This document shows positions 43,310 to 52,371 of a stretch of DNA of 64,000 nt, in pieces. Position 1 is the stretch's first letter; each line of letters begins with the position of its first letter. A program made the translations under genes and the position numbers. The stretch spans positions 121,876-185,875 of the forward strand of contig UEGQ01000012.1 of assembly GCA_900466005.1 (NCBI GenBank), written 5' to 3'. The stretch is from Hyphomicrobiales bacterium. GTDB lineage: Bacteria; Pseudomonadota; Alphaproteobacteria; Rhizobiales; Rhizobiaceae. Under the pieces are notes generated by a model that was given only the letters and a program-made list of their open reading frames with translations, did no database searches and was not told the origin of the DNA.

Positions 43310-44667
43310 AGTTCAAACCAATCCAGCAGATGAGCGTTTATCTGAATCTCGAAGGGAACGAGAAGAAACTCGGCACCCTCGCCTGGAGTGGCAAGGAAAG
43401 AAGGGCCTACTTCGAGTATTCGGCGGAGTTTCTCACGGCACCCCTTTTGATTTCGCCATTCCATATGAAGGCCGCTACCGGCTTGATTGCTGCGCCGCGC
43501 GACCCCTTCGACGGGCTCCATGGGCTATTCAACGACAGCCTACCTGATGGTTGGGGCCGTCTATTGCTGGACCGCCGTCTCCAGCGAGCGGGCATCGACT
43601 ACACTCAGCTTACTCCTATCGACCGTCTTTCGGCGGTGGGTACGACAGGAATGGGCGCGCTGACATATGCCCCCGATTTGCCGGACGATCAGAAACAGCC
43701 GACTGATGCCGTCCTCGACTGGTTCGCCGATCAGGTTGAGTTGGTGCAGACGGAAATGGATATCGCTGACATCGATAGCTTGCAGGGCGCGCAAGGCGGG
43801 TCCGCGGGCGCACGGCCAAAGATCATGATCGGCTTCAACAGGGCCGAAAACACGTGTGTGCTGGACTACGGCCAGCAGTTGGATCCGGGGTTCGAAAGAT
43901 GGATGGTCAAGGCTCCCAGTTCTGACGACCCGCGGGAAATCGGCGCCGAAGAAAGAGCCTATGCGTTCATGGCGGTAGCTGCGGGGCTGGAGATGGCCGA
44001 GACCCGCCTATTTGACACCCGTAAGGGAAGACGGCTTTTCGCGACAAAACGTTTTGATAGGACGCCTGTCGGCAGGCTCCACATGCATACGGCGAGCGGC
44101 CTATTGAATGCCAGCCATCGCGAGGCATCTCTGAACTATGAGCAATTGCACAAGCTTACGCATTTGATGACCCGCGACGCCGCGGAAGTTCTCAAGATGT
44201 TCCGAAACATGGTGTTTAACGTCTATGCCAGGAACCGCGACGACCATGCGAAGAACCACGCTTTCCTGATGGACGGGAATGGCCGGTGGTCCTTGGCGCC
44301 TGCATACGATCTTACCTTTTCGTCCGGTCCAGGCGGAGAACACAGCGCTGCAATCGCTGGGGAAGGTAGAACCCCTGGAATGCCTCACCTCTTGGCGGTC
44401 GCCAGAGGGGCTTCGATCTCGGATCGAGATGCCAAGGATGTTATAGAGCACGTGCGAACGGCCGTGGACCGATGGCCGCAGTTTGCTGAAAAAGTCGGGC
44501 TATCCAGATCCCGTACCGCTGAACTCGACAAACTCTTGAACGGTAGTCGGTCGGCTCAGACACTTCGCGTGACCTTTGAACGGAATGATTATAGCATTTC
44601 TCGGCCAACACGCACAGCCGATGCCGCGAGGGATGATGACACGGGCGGTTTCAGCCCGAAGCGTTGA
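43306..44667 (+). CDS. hipA: HipA-like kinase toxin (second module)
   Basis: A 453-residue HipA family kinase. The catalytic loop is NRDDHAKNH (residues 310-318) followed by LAPAYDLTFS. The N-terminal couple_hipA domain has FNDSLPDGWGRLLLDRRL. It belongs to a different subgroup from the 38.1-kb HipA, judged by the distinct N-terminus. Sequence is less GC-rich than the operons around it, suggesting separate acquisition. Confidence 0.92.
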   Translation: MKFKPIQQMSVYLNLEGNEKKLGTLAWSGKERRAYFEYSAEFLTAPLLISPFHMKAATGLIAAPRDPFDGLHGLFNDSLPDGWGRLLLDRRLQRAGIDYTQLTPIDRLSAVGTTGMGALTYAPDLPDDQKQPTDAVLDWFADQVELVQTEMDIADIDSLQGAQGGSAGARPKIMIGFNRAENTCVLDYGQQLDPGFERWMVKAPSSDDPREIGAEERAYAFMAVAAGLEMAETRLFDTRKGRRLFATKRFDRTPVGRLHMHTASGLLNASHREASLNYEQLHKLTHLMTRDAAEVLKMFRNMVFNVYARNRDDHAKNHAFLMDGNGRWSLAPAYDLTFSSGPGGEHSAAIAGEGRTPGMPHLLAVARGASISDRDAKDVIEHVRTAVDRWPQFAEKVGLSRSRTAELDKLLNGSRSAQTLRVTFERNDYSISRPTRTADAARDDDTGGFSPKR

Positions 44668-44817
44668 ACCCCGGCTACGAGTTGGTGGCAGTTGCTACCT
44701 AATTGCGCATTTTCGCTGCCGGGCGCTTGATTCGGTACCGGCGAGCCACAGCCGCTACGTCCGAAACCTCTCCTGACGCAAAGTGGAGTGGTACGGCGTG
44801 CCCCTCAATTTTGTCCC

Positions 44818-45372
44818 CTATTGCCGGCCAGGCACTCCTTCGTCCCTTCCTTCCACCCGTTCGAGGAGGGCCAGCAAGCCCTCCAGGAGGCGGGTGGGCG
44901 AGGGCGGGCAGCCGGGGATGTGAAGGTCGACCGGAACGACGTCGGAGACGCCGCCCGTCACCGCATAGCTCCCGGCAAAGCAGCCGCCGTCGCGGGCGCA
45001 ATCACCGACGGCGACCACCCATTTCGGGGCCGGCGTCGCGGCATAGGTCCGCTCCAGCGCCTCGCGCATGTTTTTGGTCACCGGGCCGGTGACGAGCAGA
45101 ACGTCGGCGTGGCGCGGCGAGGCGACGAAGCGGATGCCGAAACGCTCGATATCGTAGAAGGCATTGTTGAGCGCGTGGATTTCGAGCTCGCAGCCGTTGC
45201 AGGATCCGGCGTCGACCTCGCGGATCGAGAGGCTGCGTCCGAGCCTACGGCGCGCCGCCTCATCGACGGCACGGGCAAGCTCTTCAACTGCGGCGTCCGA
45301 AGGTGCCGGGCCCTTCTCGGTTAGCGGTTTCCGCACGAGGCTCTCGAAGAGAAGTTTGCGCATGGCTTCCAT
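44818..45372 (-). CDS. hyfI: NuoB/HyfI-like Fe-S subunit of Ehr-type complex
   Basis: A 184-residue NuoB-type small subunit. Cysteines for one [4Fe-4S] cluster are present: SCNGC (Cys58, Cys61), GDCARDGGC (Cys125) and PGCPPSP (Cys155). It is the last gene of a leftward six-subunit operon and starts 6 nt after the large-subunit stop. It would pass electrons to or from the large subunit. There is no adjacent ferredoxin-type HyfH/NuoI gene. Confidence 0.9.
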   Translation of the reverse strand: MEAMRKLLFESLVRKPLTEKGPAPSDAAVEELARAVDEAARRRLGRSLSIREVDAGSCNGCELEIHALNNAFYDIERFGIRFVASPRHADVLLVTGPVTKNMREALERTYAATPAPKWVVAVGDCARDGGCFAGSYAVTGGVSDVVPVDLHIPGCPPSPTRLLEGLLALLERVEGRDEGVPGRQ

Positions 45373-45378
45373 CCCTCC

Positions 45379-46890
45379 CTAGAGATCGTGGCCCGAATAG
45401 GAGCAGTTGAACGACTTGTTGCAGAGCGGGAAGTCGGCGACGATGTTGCCTTCGATTGCGACCTCCAGCAGCGGCCACTGGAACCAGGACGGGTCACGCA
45501 GGTGGCACCGTTCGACGGTGCCGTTCGCCGCCAGCCGCAGCCAGACGAAAATGTCGCCGCGAAAACCCTCGACGAGGGCCGCGCCCTCGCAAGTCATGCC
45601 GAGGTCCGGCACGGGAACCGCGATCGGTCCGTCGGGCAGAAGGTCGAGCAGTTGCTCGACCATGGAAAGGCTCTGCTCCACTTCGCGGATGCGTACCCAG
45701 ACCCGCGCGTTGACGTCGCCTTCGGCGAAGACCGGGACGTCGAAAATGAGCCGGTCATAGGGCGTGTAGCGCAGCACCTGGCGCGCGTCGAAGCCGCGTC
45801 CCGAGGCGCGGCCCACATAGCCGCCGGCGCCGAACTGTCGTGCCAGCTCCGGTTTCAGGATGCCGGTCGTGACCGTCCGGTCCTGCAGCGAGGCGGTGTT
45901 GTCGTAGAGTTCGACGAGATGCGGGAAGCGCCGGCGGATCTTGGTGACGAGCGCCCGGATTGCGGCAATCCCGTCGCCGTCGAGGTCGGCGGTCACGCCG
46001 CCCGGCACGATGCGGTCGCGCATCAGCCGGTGGCCGAAGGCGGTTTCGGCGGCGCGCAGCACCTTCTCGCGCAGCACGCCGCAATGGGCAAGCATCAATG
46101 CGAACGCCGCGTCGTTGCAGATCGCCCCGATGTCGCCCAAATGGTTCGCCAGCCGCTCGAGTTCGGCCATCAGCGCGCGCAGCCAGACGGCCCGCGGCGG
46201 GGCCTCGAAACCGATCGCCGCCTCGACGGCTTTCGCGAAGGCAAGACTGTAGGCGACCGCGCTGTCGCCGGAGGTCCGTCCGGCAAGCTGCGCCGCCCGG
46301 CCAATGTCGGCACCCGCCATCAACCCCTCGATGCCTTTGTGGACATAACCGAGCCGCGCTTCCAGCCGGACGATCGTTTCGCCATTCGCGGTAAAGCGGA
46401 AATGCCCCGGTTCGATGATGCCGGCATGGACGGGACCGACGGGGATCTGATGCAGTCCTTCACCCTCGGCCGGCAGGAAAGGGTAGGCGCGGCCGGTGTC
46501 GACCGCCGGCCCCGCTTCGCCGAGGGGCGCGCGAACGCCCCAGCGCCCATGGTCGAGCCACGGGCGCGGATCGGGCAGGCCGACAGGCTCCAGTCGCAAG
46601 AGGTCGCGGATCGTTCGTTCGAGCCGCATTGCCGGCGGATGGTGGCGCGCGACGGAAGGATAGCTCCCGGTCAAGCCTTCGAGGCTCACGACGCCGATTG
46701 TTCCCGGGTTCTCGAAGAGCGCCATGTGCACGGCCTCCGCCTCGCCCCAGAGGCCGACGAGCGTCCAGCGTCCCGCGGCGAGCGCTTCGGCCGCGGCGAG
46801 CCAGCCCGCTTCATCGACGACAGCCCGTGCGAACGGGCGATGTTGTTCGACCATTCGGCCTTCGAGGAGGAATTCGGCGAGTGTTGTCAC
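45379..46890 (-). CDS. hyfG: NuoCD/HyfG-like large subunit lacking the Ni-binding cysteines
   Basis: A 503-residue protein: a NuoC-like N-terminal part (to about residue 115) and a NuoD-like core. In [NiFe] hydrogenases nickel is held by RxCGxC and DPCxxC. Here the first motif is RTSGDS (205-210), both cysteines replaced by serine, and the second is DPSWFQ (466-471). So it cannot bind the NiFe site and is not a hydrogenase. It matches the energy-converting hydrogenase-related (Ehr) complexes. The substrate it oxidises or reduces is unknown. Confidence 0.9.
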   Translation of the reverse strand: MTTLAEFLLEGRMVEQHRPFARAVVDEAGWLAAAEALAAGRWTLVGLWGEAEAVHMALFENPGTIGVVSLEGLTGSYPSVARHHPPAMRLERTIRDLLRLEPVGLPDPRPWLDHGRWGVRAPLGEAGPAVDTGRAYPFLPAEGEGLHQIPVGPVHAGIIEPGHFRFTANGETIVRLEARLGYVHKGIEGLMAGADIGRAAQLAGRTSGDSAVAYSLAFAKAVEAAIGFEAPPRAVWLRALMAELERLANHLGDIGAICNDAAFALMLAHCGVLREKVLRAAETAFGHRLMRDRIVPGGVTADLDGDGIAAIRALVTKIRRRFPHLVELYDNTASLQDRTVTTGILKPELARQFGAGGYVGRASGRGFDARQVLRYTPYDRLIFDVPVFAEGDVNARVWVRIREVEQSLSMVEQLLDLLPDGPIAVPVPDLGMTCEGAALVEGFRGDIFVWLRLAANGTVERCHLRDPSWFQWPLLEVAIEGNIVADFPLCNKSFNCSYSGHDL

Positions 46891-46906
46891 GACGATCTCC
46901 CTCCCG

Positions 46907-48370
46907 TCAGCGAAGAAGGTTGGCGATGTGCTGGAACCAGGCGACCAGCGGCGGCGGCAGGTAAATTCCGGCGATCAGCACCAGCGCGAGATGGGCATAC
47001 ATCGGCAGGTAGGAGGCCTCCGCCGGCGCCCTGCTGCCGCGCGGCCGGCCGAAGGCGGCTCCCGTCAGCCGCAGGAGCAGCGCGCCGAAGGCGACGAGAA
47101 GGCCGAAGACCAGCAGGACGCCGAGCACGGGCTGCTTGGAGAAGGCCGAGCTCACGATCAGGAACTCGCTCATGAAGATTCCGCCGGGCGGCAGGCCGGC
47201 GATCGCCACGACCCCGGCGAGCAATCCCCAGCCGAGGCCCGGATGCGTTTCGGTGAGCCCGCGGATCGCGGAAAGCCGCTGCGTCCCCTTGATCTGCGAG
47301 ATGTGGCCGACGGCGAAAAAGATCGCCGACTTGGTCAGTGAATGCATGACCATGTGCAGAAGGCCTGCAAAATTGGCGAGCGGCCCGCCGAGCCCGAAGG
47401 CAAAGACGATAATGCCCATGTGCTCGATCGAGGAATAGGCGAACATGCGCTTGATGTCGCGGCGACGGTAGAGCATGAAGCCGGCGAATATCAGCGAGGC
47501 GAGCCCCATCGTCATCATCAGCGGTCCGGGCGCCAGCGCCTCGGGACTTGCCGAAAGCAGCATCTTGAAGCGCAGCACCGCATAGAGCGCGACATTCAGC
47601 AACAGGCCGGAAAGCACCGCCGAGATCGGCGTCGGGCCTTCCGCATGGGCGTCCGGCAGCCAGGCATGAAGGGGGGCGAGCCCCACCTTGGTGCCGTAGC
47701 CGAGGAAAAGGAAGACGAAGGCGATGTTGAGGAGCGCCGGGTCGAAGGCGGCTGCGTGCTGGATCAGGATCGTCCAGACCATGGCGTCATAGCCTTCCCC
47801 GACCACGGGCTGCGCCGCCAGATAGACGAGGATCGTCCCGAAAAGGGCGAATGCGATGCCGACGCTGCCGAGAATGAAATATTTCCAGGCCGCTTCGAGC
47901 GCCTCGTGGGTCCGGTAGATCCCGACCATCAGCACCGTGGTCAGCGTCGCAAGCTCGACCGCCACCCACATCAGCCCGATATTGTTCGACACGAAGGCGA
48001 GGTTCATGCCGAACATCATGATCTGGTACATCGCGTGGTAGAAGCGCAGATTCGCCGGTGTCAGCCGGCCGATCTCCAGTTCATGGGCGATGTAGCTCGC
48101 ACTGAACACGCTGGTCGTGAAGCCGACGAAGGTGTTGAGCACGATGAAGACGATGTTGAGGTCGTCGACGAGGAGATACTGCCCGGCCTCGGGCCGCGGC
48201 GTGACGAAGAGCGAAAGCGCCGCCAGCAGCGTGAGCAGGCTCGCGATGACGTTGAGCCGCGCGGTGAGGCGGTAGCCGGGCAGGACGGCAAGCACCACGG
48301 CCGCGACGATCGGGATGACGAGGACGGCGCGTTCCGCGTCGAAGGCGAGGAGGGGTGAGAGCGCGTTCAT
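46907..48370 (-). CDS. hyfF: HyfF-like antiporter-type membrane subunit
   Basis: A 487-residue NuoM/NuoN-type subunit with about 14 membrane segments and the usual ion-channel region (LGYGTKVGLAPLHAWLPDAH, with the conserved Lys). It starts by overlapping the hyfE stop (ATGA at 48367-48370). It is expected to translocate protons or sodium ions. Confidence 0.92.
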   Translation of the reverse strand: MNALSPLLAFDAERAVLVIPIVAAVVLAVLPGYRLTARLNVIASLLTLLAALSLFVTPRPEAGQYLLVDDLNIVFIVLNTFVGFTTSVFSASYIAHELEIGRLTPANLRFYHAMYQIMMFGMNLAFVSNNIGLMWVAVELATLTTVLMVGIYRTHEALEAAWKYFILGSVGIAFALFGTILVYLAAQPVVGEGYDAMVWTILIQHAAAFDPALLNIAFVFLFLGYGTKVGLAPLHAWLPDAHAEGPTPISAVLSGLLLNVALYAVLRFKMLLSASPEALAPGPLMMTMGLASLIFAGFMLYRRRDIKRMFAYSSIEHMGIIVFAFGLGGPLANFAGLLHMVMHSLTKSAIFFAVGHISQIKGTQRLSAIRGLTETHPGLGWGLLAGVVAIAGLPPGGIFMSEFLIVSSAFSKQPVLGVLLVFGLLVAFGALLLRLTGAAFGRPRGSRAPAEASYLPMYAHLALVLIAGIYLPPPLVAWFQHIANLLR

Positions 48371-49032
48371 TTGCGCATCCTCCCCTTGAAGTCGTCGAGG
48401 GCGGCGACATCGACGGTGTCGAAACGTTCGCGAATGCGAAAGAGGAAGACGCCGATGACGATGAAGGCGACGAGGATCGAGAAGGCCACGCTGATCTCGA
48501 CGACGAGCGGCATGCCCTTGGCGCCGGTCGCGGCCAGCACGAGGCTGTTTTCGAGTGACATGAATCCGACCACCTGGCTCACCGCGTTACGCCGCGTCAC
48601 CATCACCAGCAGGCTGATCAGCAGCACCGAGAGCGCAAAGGCGAGGTCTTCGCGCACCAGCGGATTGGCACCGGGGGTGACCCTGAGCATGACCACCATG
48701 GCGAGCGCGACGAGCCCGATGCCGGCGAGCATGGTCGGCCCGATACCGACGACGGTCTCGATTTCGCGGTGGATGCCGAGCTGGCGGATCATCCGGTGCA
48801 ACACGACCGGAATGACGATCGCCTTGAAGATGAGCGCGATCGCCGCCGTCACATAGAGGTGCGGAGCATCCTGGATATAGGCCTGCCAGGCGACCGAAAG
48901 GGTCAGCACCAGCGAATGCAGCGCAAAGACGTTGAGGAGCGCGTAAAGCCGATCCTGATAAAGCATCATCATGCTGACGACGACGAGGCCGCCGGCCAGA
49001 AGGTGCGCTATGTCGAAGACAAGACCGTGCAT
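48367..49032 (-). CDS. hyfE: HyfE-like membrane subunit (NuoK-like)
   Basis: A 221-residue membrane protein with about seven hydrophobic segments, the NuoK-related subunit typical of hydrogenase-4 type complexes. The ATG at 49032 shares one base with the hyfC stop (TGATG); an in-frame GTG lies one codon upstream. It overlaps hyfF by 4 nt. Confidence 0.88.
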   Translation of the reverse strand: MHGLVFDIAHLLAGGLVVVSMMMLYQDRLYALLNVFALHSLVLTLSVAWQAYIQDAPHLYVTAAIALIFKAIVIPVVLHRMIRQLGIHREIETVVGIGPTMLAGIGLVALAMVVMLRVTPGANPLVREDLAFALSVLLISLLVMVTRRNAVSQVVGFMSLENSLVLAATGAKGMPLVVEISVAFSILVAFIVIGVFLFRIRERFDTVDVAALDDFKGRMRK

Positions 49033-49988
49033 CACAAGCTCCTCGATACGAAGCGCAGAAGGGTCGCGAGAAGGCCGAGCATCAGGGCTGCGCCGAGGAA
49101 TTCGGGGACGCGGAAGATCCGCATCTTGGCGGTCGCCGTCTCGAAGACGGCGAGCAGAACGCCGGCGACGGCGAGCTTGACGGGATAGGCGAGTGCCGCG
49201 GCTACGTAGGCGGCCGGTGCGTCGCCGGGGCCGGCAAGCTGGAAAGGCACGAAGATGCAGGCGATCAGCGAGACGTAAAGCAGGAGCTTCAAAGAGGCGG
49301 CAAGTTCGATCATTGCCAGATGCCGCCCGGAATATTCGAGCACCATCGCCTCGTGCACCATGGTGAGTTCGAGATGGGTCGCGGGATTGTCGACGGGGAT
49401 GCGTGCGTTCTCCGCGATCGCCACCATGACGATCGCGACGAGAGCGATGCCGAGCGACACGCGCAGGCCGACCTCCGGCGAATTGACGAAGGCGGCGATG
49501 CTGGAAAGCTGCGTCGAACCGGCGACGAGCGCCAGCGAGAAGATGATCAGCAGCATCGCCGGCTCGGCAAGGGTTGCGATCATCATTTCACGGCTCGATC
49601 CGATCCCGCCGAAACTCGTGCCGACATCCATGCCGGCAAGGGCGAGAAAGAAGCGGGCACTGCCGAGAAGGGCGACGATCGCAATCAGGTCCGCCGTCCA
49701 GCTGAAGATGAGCCCCGTCGCAAAGGTCGGGACGATCGCGGCCGCAACCCAGGTCGCCGCGAAGATGAGATAGGGCGCGACCCGGAAGAGCCATGAGGCG
49801 TTTTCCGCCACGATCGCTTCCTTGCGGAAGAGCCGTGCGAGGTCGCGGTAGGGCTGGAAGACAGAAGGCCCGCGGCGGCGCAGCAACCGCGCCTTCACCT
49901 TGCGCACGAAGCCGGTGAGCAAGGGCGCCAGCGATATGACCATCGCCATCTGCAGGGACTGGATGAGGAAGGAGGAAATCACGTCCAT
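49032..49988 (-). CDS. hyfC: HyfC-like membrane anchor subunit (NuoH-like)
   Basis: A 318-residue NuoH-type subunit with about eight membrane segments. The conserved quinone/anchor loop region is visible as RRRGPSVFQPYRDLARLFRK and NPATHLELTMVHEAM. ATG 49988 overlaps the end of hyfB by 10 nt. It docks the soluble arm to the membrane. Confidence 0.93.
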   Translation of the reverse strand: MDVISSFLIQSLQMAMVISLAPLLTGFVRKVKARLLRRRGPSVFQPYRDLARLFRKEAIVAENASWLFRVAPYLIFAATWVAAAIVPTFATGLIFSWTADLIAIVALLGSARFFLALAGMDVGTSFGGIGSSREMMIATLAEPAMLLIIFSLALVAGSTQLSSIAAFVNSPEVGLRVSLGIALVAIVMVAIAENARIPVDNPATHLELTMVHEAMVLEYSGRHLAMIELAASLKLLLYVSLIACIFVPFQLAGPGDAPAAYVAAALAYPVKLAVAGVLLAVFETATAKMRIFRVPEFLGAALMLGLLATLLRFVSRSL

Positions 49989-52000
49989 AGCGCCACCACC
50001 AGAAGCAGGAGGATGAGGGCGACGAAGACGAGACTGAGATAGCGCCGGATCGTCAGGAATTGAAGGTGATTGAGCTTCTCCGCGATGTAGCCGACCACGC
50101 CGGTCAACGGCGCATAAAGCCAATCCCAGATCAGGTCGCGGGTCGTGACGGTCAGTCGCGCCGGCCGCAGTTCGCCGGGGGCGGGCATGTCGACCCGCTC
50201 GCGGGCGCGGAAGACCAGCGTGCCGAACACGCGGCGGATCGGTTGTGCGAAACTGCCCGCCGAATACTGCGTCATCGGGCTCGGCTCGGGGAAGCCGCAA
50301 TCCCACGCCGGCGCCCGCCGGAGCGCCCGCGAGCCGAGATGATGGACGAGGAAGGCGGCAACCGAGGCCGAGAAGGCGATGAAGAGAAAGACCAGCAGGC
50401 CGTTATAGGAGCTGTGGGTTTCGGTGATCGGCACGATCGACAGCCAGGCAATACCGGCCTGGGACGGCAGGCGGTCGCCGACAAGCGCAAGCGCGACCGG
50501 GGCGAGTCCGTCCATGACGAGGCCCGGCAGGATACCGGCGAGGAGGCAGAGTGCTGCAAGCACCAGCATCGCGGCAAGCGAGAAGCGATCGACCTCGGCC
50601 GCCACGGAGGCGATCGCCGTGCGCGGGCGCCCGAGGAAGGTCACGCCGAAGGCCTTGACGAAGCAGGTGGCGGCAAGGGCTGCCGAGAGCGCCAGAAGCC
50701 CGCCGATCGCCGGCACGATGATCTTCAGGCCCCATTGGGGCAGATCGGGGCTTTGCAGGATTGCCTGGAAGGCCAGCCATTCCGAGGCGAAGCCGTTGAA
50801 GGGCGGCAGTGCCGAGATCGCCACGCTGCCGACGAGGAAGGCGAAGCTGGTGACCGGCATCCGGTGGATCAGACCGCCGAGCTTTTCCATATCGCGCTCG
50901 CCGGTGGCGCTCAGCACGGCGCCGGCGCCGAAAAAGAGCAGGCTCTTGAAGAAGGAGTGGTTTAGGACATGGAAAAGCGCGGCCGTGAAGGCGAGCGCCG
51001 CCGGGCCGCTCATATCATTCGCCGCGAAGGCGAGCGTCAGCCCGAGGCTTACGAAAATAATGCCGATGTTCTCGATCGTGCTGTAAGCGAGCAGGCGCTT
51101 CAGGTCCCGCTCCATCAACGCATGGAGAATGCCGAGGCTGGCCGTCGCCCCGCCGATCACCAGGACCAGAATGCCCTGCCAGGGTGCGGGCTGTCCCAGA
51201 AGGTCGAAGACGATGCGGATGAAGCCGTAGACGGCGACCTTGGTCATGACTCCGCTCATCAGCGCCGATACATGGCTGGGTGCTGCCGGATGGGCAAGCG
51301 GCAACCAGACGTGCAAGGGCACGAGGCCCGCCTTCGAACCGGCACCGAGAAGAAGAAGCACGAGCACACTTCCGGCAACGAGCGGCGTATGCTGGGCAGC
51401 TCGGATCGCGGCGAAGGCATAATTGCCGTCCGACCCCGCCAACAGGCCGAAGGCGAGCAGCAGTGCGAGCGTGCCGAAGCTCGCCATGACGATGTAGATA
51501 TAGCCCGCCTTGCGATTGGCGGCCTCATGGTGGTGCGCCATCACCAGCGCCCAGGAAGCGAGCGACATGAATTCCCAGGAAATGAGGAAGGTGAAGGCGT
51601 CGGCCGCGAGGATCACGAGGCTCATGCCGGCGAGGAAGGCGGGAAAGAAGGGAAGCACGCGCTGCGGCGCCTCTTCATGGTGCCCGTAGCCGAGGCCGTA
51701 GAGGCTCGCGAGCGCGCCGCCGAGTCCGACGACAGAAAGAAAGAAGGCCGAGAGCGCGTCGAGGCGGAGATGCGATCCGAGCCAGGGAAGCCCGAGCGGC
51801 AGCGCCACCTCGGAAGCCGGACCTCCTGTCGCTGCGCCAAGCAGGTGCGAGATAGCGGTCGCGACGACCACCGCGGAAACGCAAAAGGCGAGCGCGTAGA
51901 CGATAGATGTTGCCCAGGGCCTTCGTCCCGTGGCCGCGCCGAGCACTGCTGTGCCCAAATAGGCGCCGACCGAGACGAGGATGACCTGGACGGGGGTCAT
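49979..52000 (-). CDS. hyfB: HyfB-like antiporter-type membrane subunit (NuoL-like)
   Basis: A 673-residue NuoL-type subunit with about 16 membrane segments, including the family segments FLISWEFMSLASWALV and GSKAGLVPLHVWLPLAHPAAPSHVSALMSG. It is the first structural gene of the complex and overlaps the upstream XRE regulator by 4 nt (ATGA). Together with HyfF it makes two ion-pumping subunits; E. coli hydrogenase-4 has a third (HyfD), which is missing here. Confidence 0.93.
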   Translation of the reverse strand: MTPVQVILVSVGAYLGTAVLGAATGRRPWATSIVYALAFCVSAVVVATAISHLLGAATGGPASEVALPLGLPWLGSHLRLDALSAFFLSVVGLGGALASLYGLGYGHHEEAPQRVLPFFPAFLAGMSLVILAADAFTFLISWEFMSLASWALVMAHHHEAANRKAGYIYIVMASFGTLALLLAFGLLAGSDGNYAFAAIRAAQHTPLVAGSVLVLLLLGAGSKAGLVPLHVWLPLAHPAAPSHVSALMSGVMTKVAVYGFIRIVFDLLGQPAPWQGILVLVIGGATASLGILHALMERDLKRLLAYSTIENIGIIFVSLGLTLAFAANDMSGPAALAFTAALFHVLNHSFFKSLLFFGAGAVLSATGERDMEKLGGLIHRMPVTSFAFLVGSVAISALPPFNGFASEWLAFQAILQSPDLPQWGLKIIVPAIGGLLALSAALAATCFVKAFGVTFLGRPRTAIASVAAEVDRFSLAAMLVLAALCLLAGILPGLVMDGLAPVALALVGDRLPSQAGIAWLSIVPITETHSSYNGLLVFLFIAFSASVAAFLVHHLGSRALRRAPAWDCGFPEPSPMTQYSAGSFAQPIRRVFGTLVFRARERVDMPAPGELRPARLTVTTRDLIWDWLYAPLTGVVGYIAEKLNHLQFLTIRRYLSLVFVALILLLLVVALWT

Positions 52001-52323
52001 GACTGGTCCCCCGCACCTGGGGTGCTTGCGGCCTCTTCGGTCGTTCCGCGGGAGGGCGATGCCTTCAGCCGCACGCCGCGGCCGCCCCCTTCGCTCGCCT
52101 CCCCGTCGTCGATCAAGGCGATTCCGGCGTCGTCGAGGGCGCGCAGGAGCCGCATCAGCGAGTCGACATTGCCGCGGATGACGTTGGGGCTTGCTTCCAT
52201 GCGCTGGATCGTCGGAACGGACACGCCGACGAGTCCGGCCAGTTGACGCTGGTCAATTCCGAGAAGAGCCCTGGCGGCTCGCAATTGAGCGGATGTAATC
52301 ACGGTTCCGCCATCGCTTCTCAT
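51997..52323 (-). CDS. XRE family transcriptional regulator
   Basis: A 108-residue protein with an XRE helix-turn-helix at about residues 12-60 (ARALLGIDQRQLAGLVGVS, then TIQRMEAS) and a charged C-terminal tail. Its stop overlaps the hyfB start, so it is the first gene of the Ehr operon and probably controls it. Three TGAAACA repeats upstream are candidate binding sites. A start at the GTG seven codons in would also keep the domain. Confidence 0.85.
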   Translation of the reverse strand: MRSDGGTVITSAQLRAARALLGIDQRQLAGLVGVSVPTIQRMEASPNVIRGNVDSLMRLLRALDDAGIALIDDGEASEGGGRGVRLKASPSRGTTEEAASTPGAGDQS

Positions 52324-52371
52324 GTTTCAGCCTTGGTGTTTCATGTTTACTACCAATCTATTGATGTTTCA
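52323..52371 (-). promoter_or_regulatory. Three TGAAACA repeats upstream of the Ehr operon
   Basis: On the plus strand TGTTTCA starts at 52323, 52337 and 52365, i.e. 14 and 28 nt apart, a constant 14-nt register. The first touches the XRE start codon. They are likely operator half-sites for the XRE protein. Confidence 0.5.

Noticed and set aside
45388..47175. A 595-codon plus-strand frame opposite hyfG
   Set aside because: It is antisense to a motif-rich complex subunit and its translation is low-complexity.
44818..52000. [NiFe] hydrogenase-4 or formate hydrogenlyase
   Set aside because: Both nickel-binding cysteine pairs in the large subunit are replaced, and there is no formate dehydrogenase or maturation gene.
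49979..52000. DabB-type bicarbonate transporter or Mrp antiporter
   Set aside because: The NuoL-like gene is followed by NuoH-, NuoK-, NuoM-, NuoCD- and NuoB-like genes, which define a redox complex.
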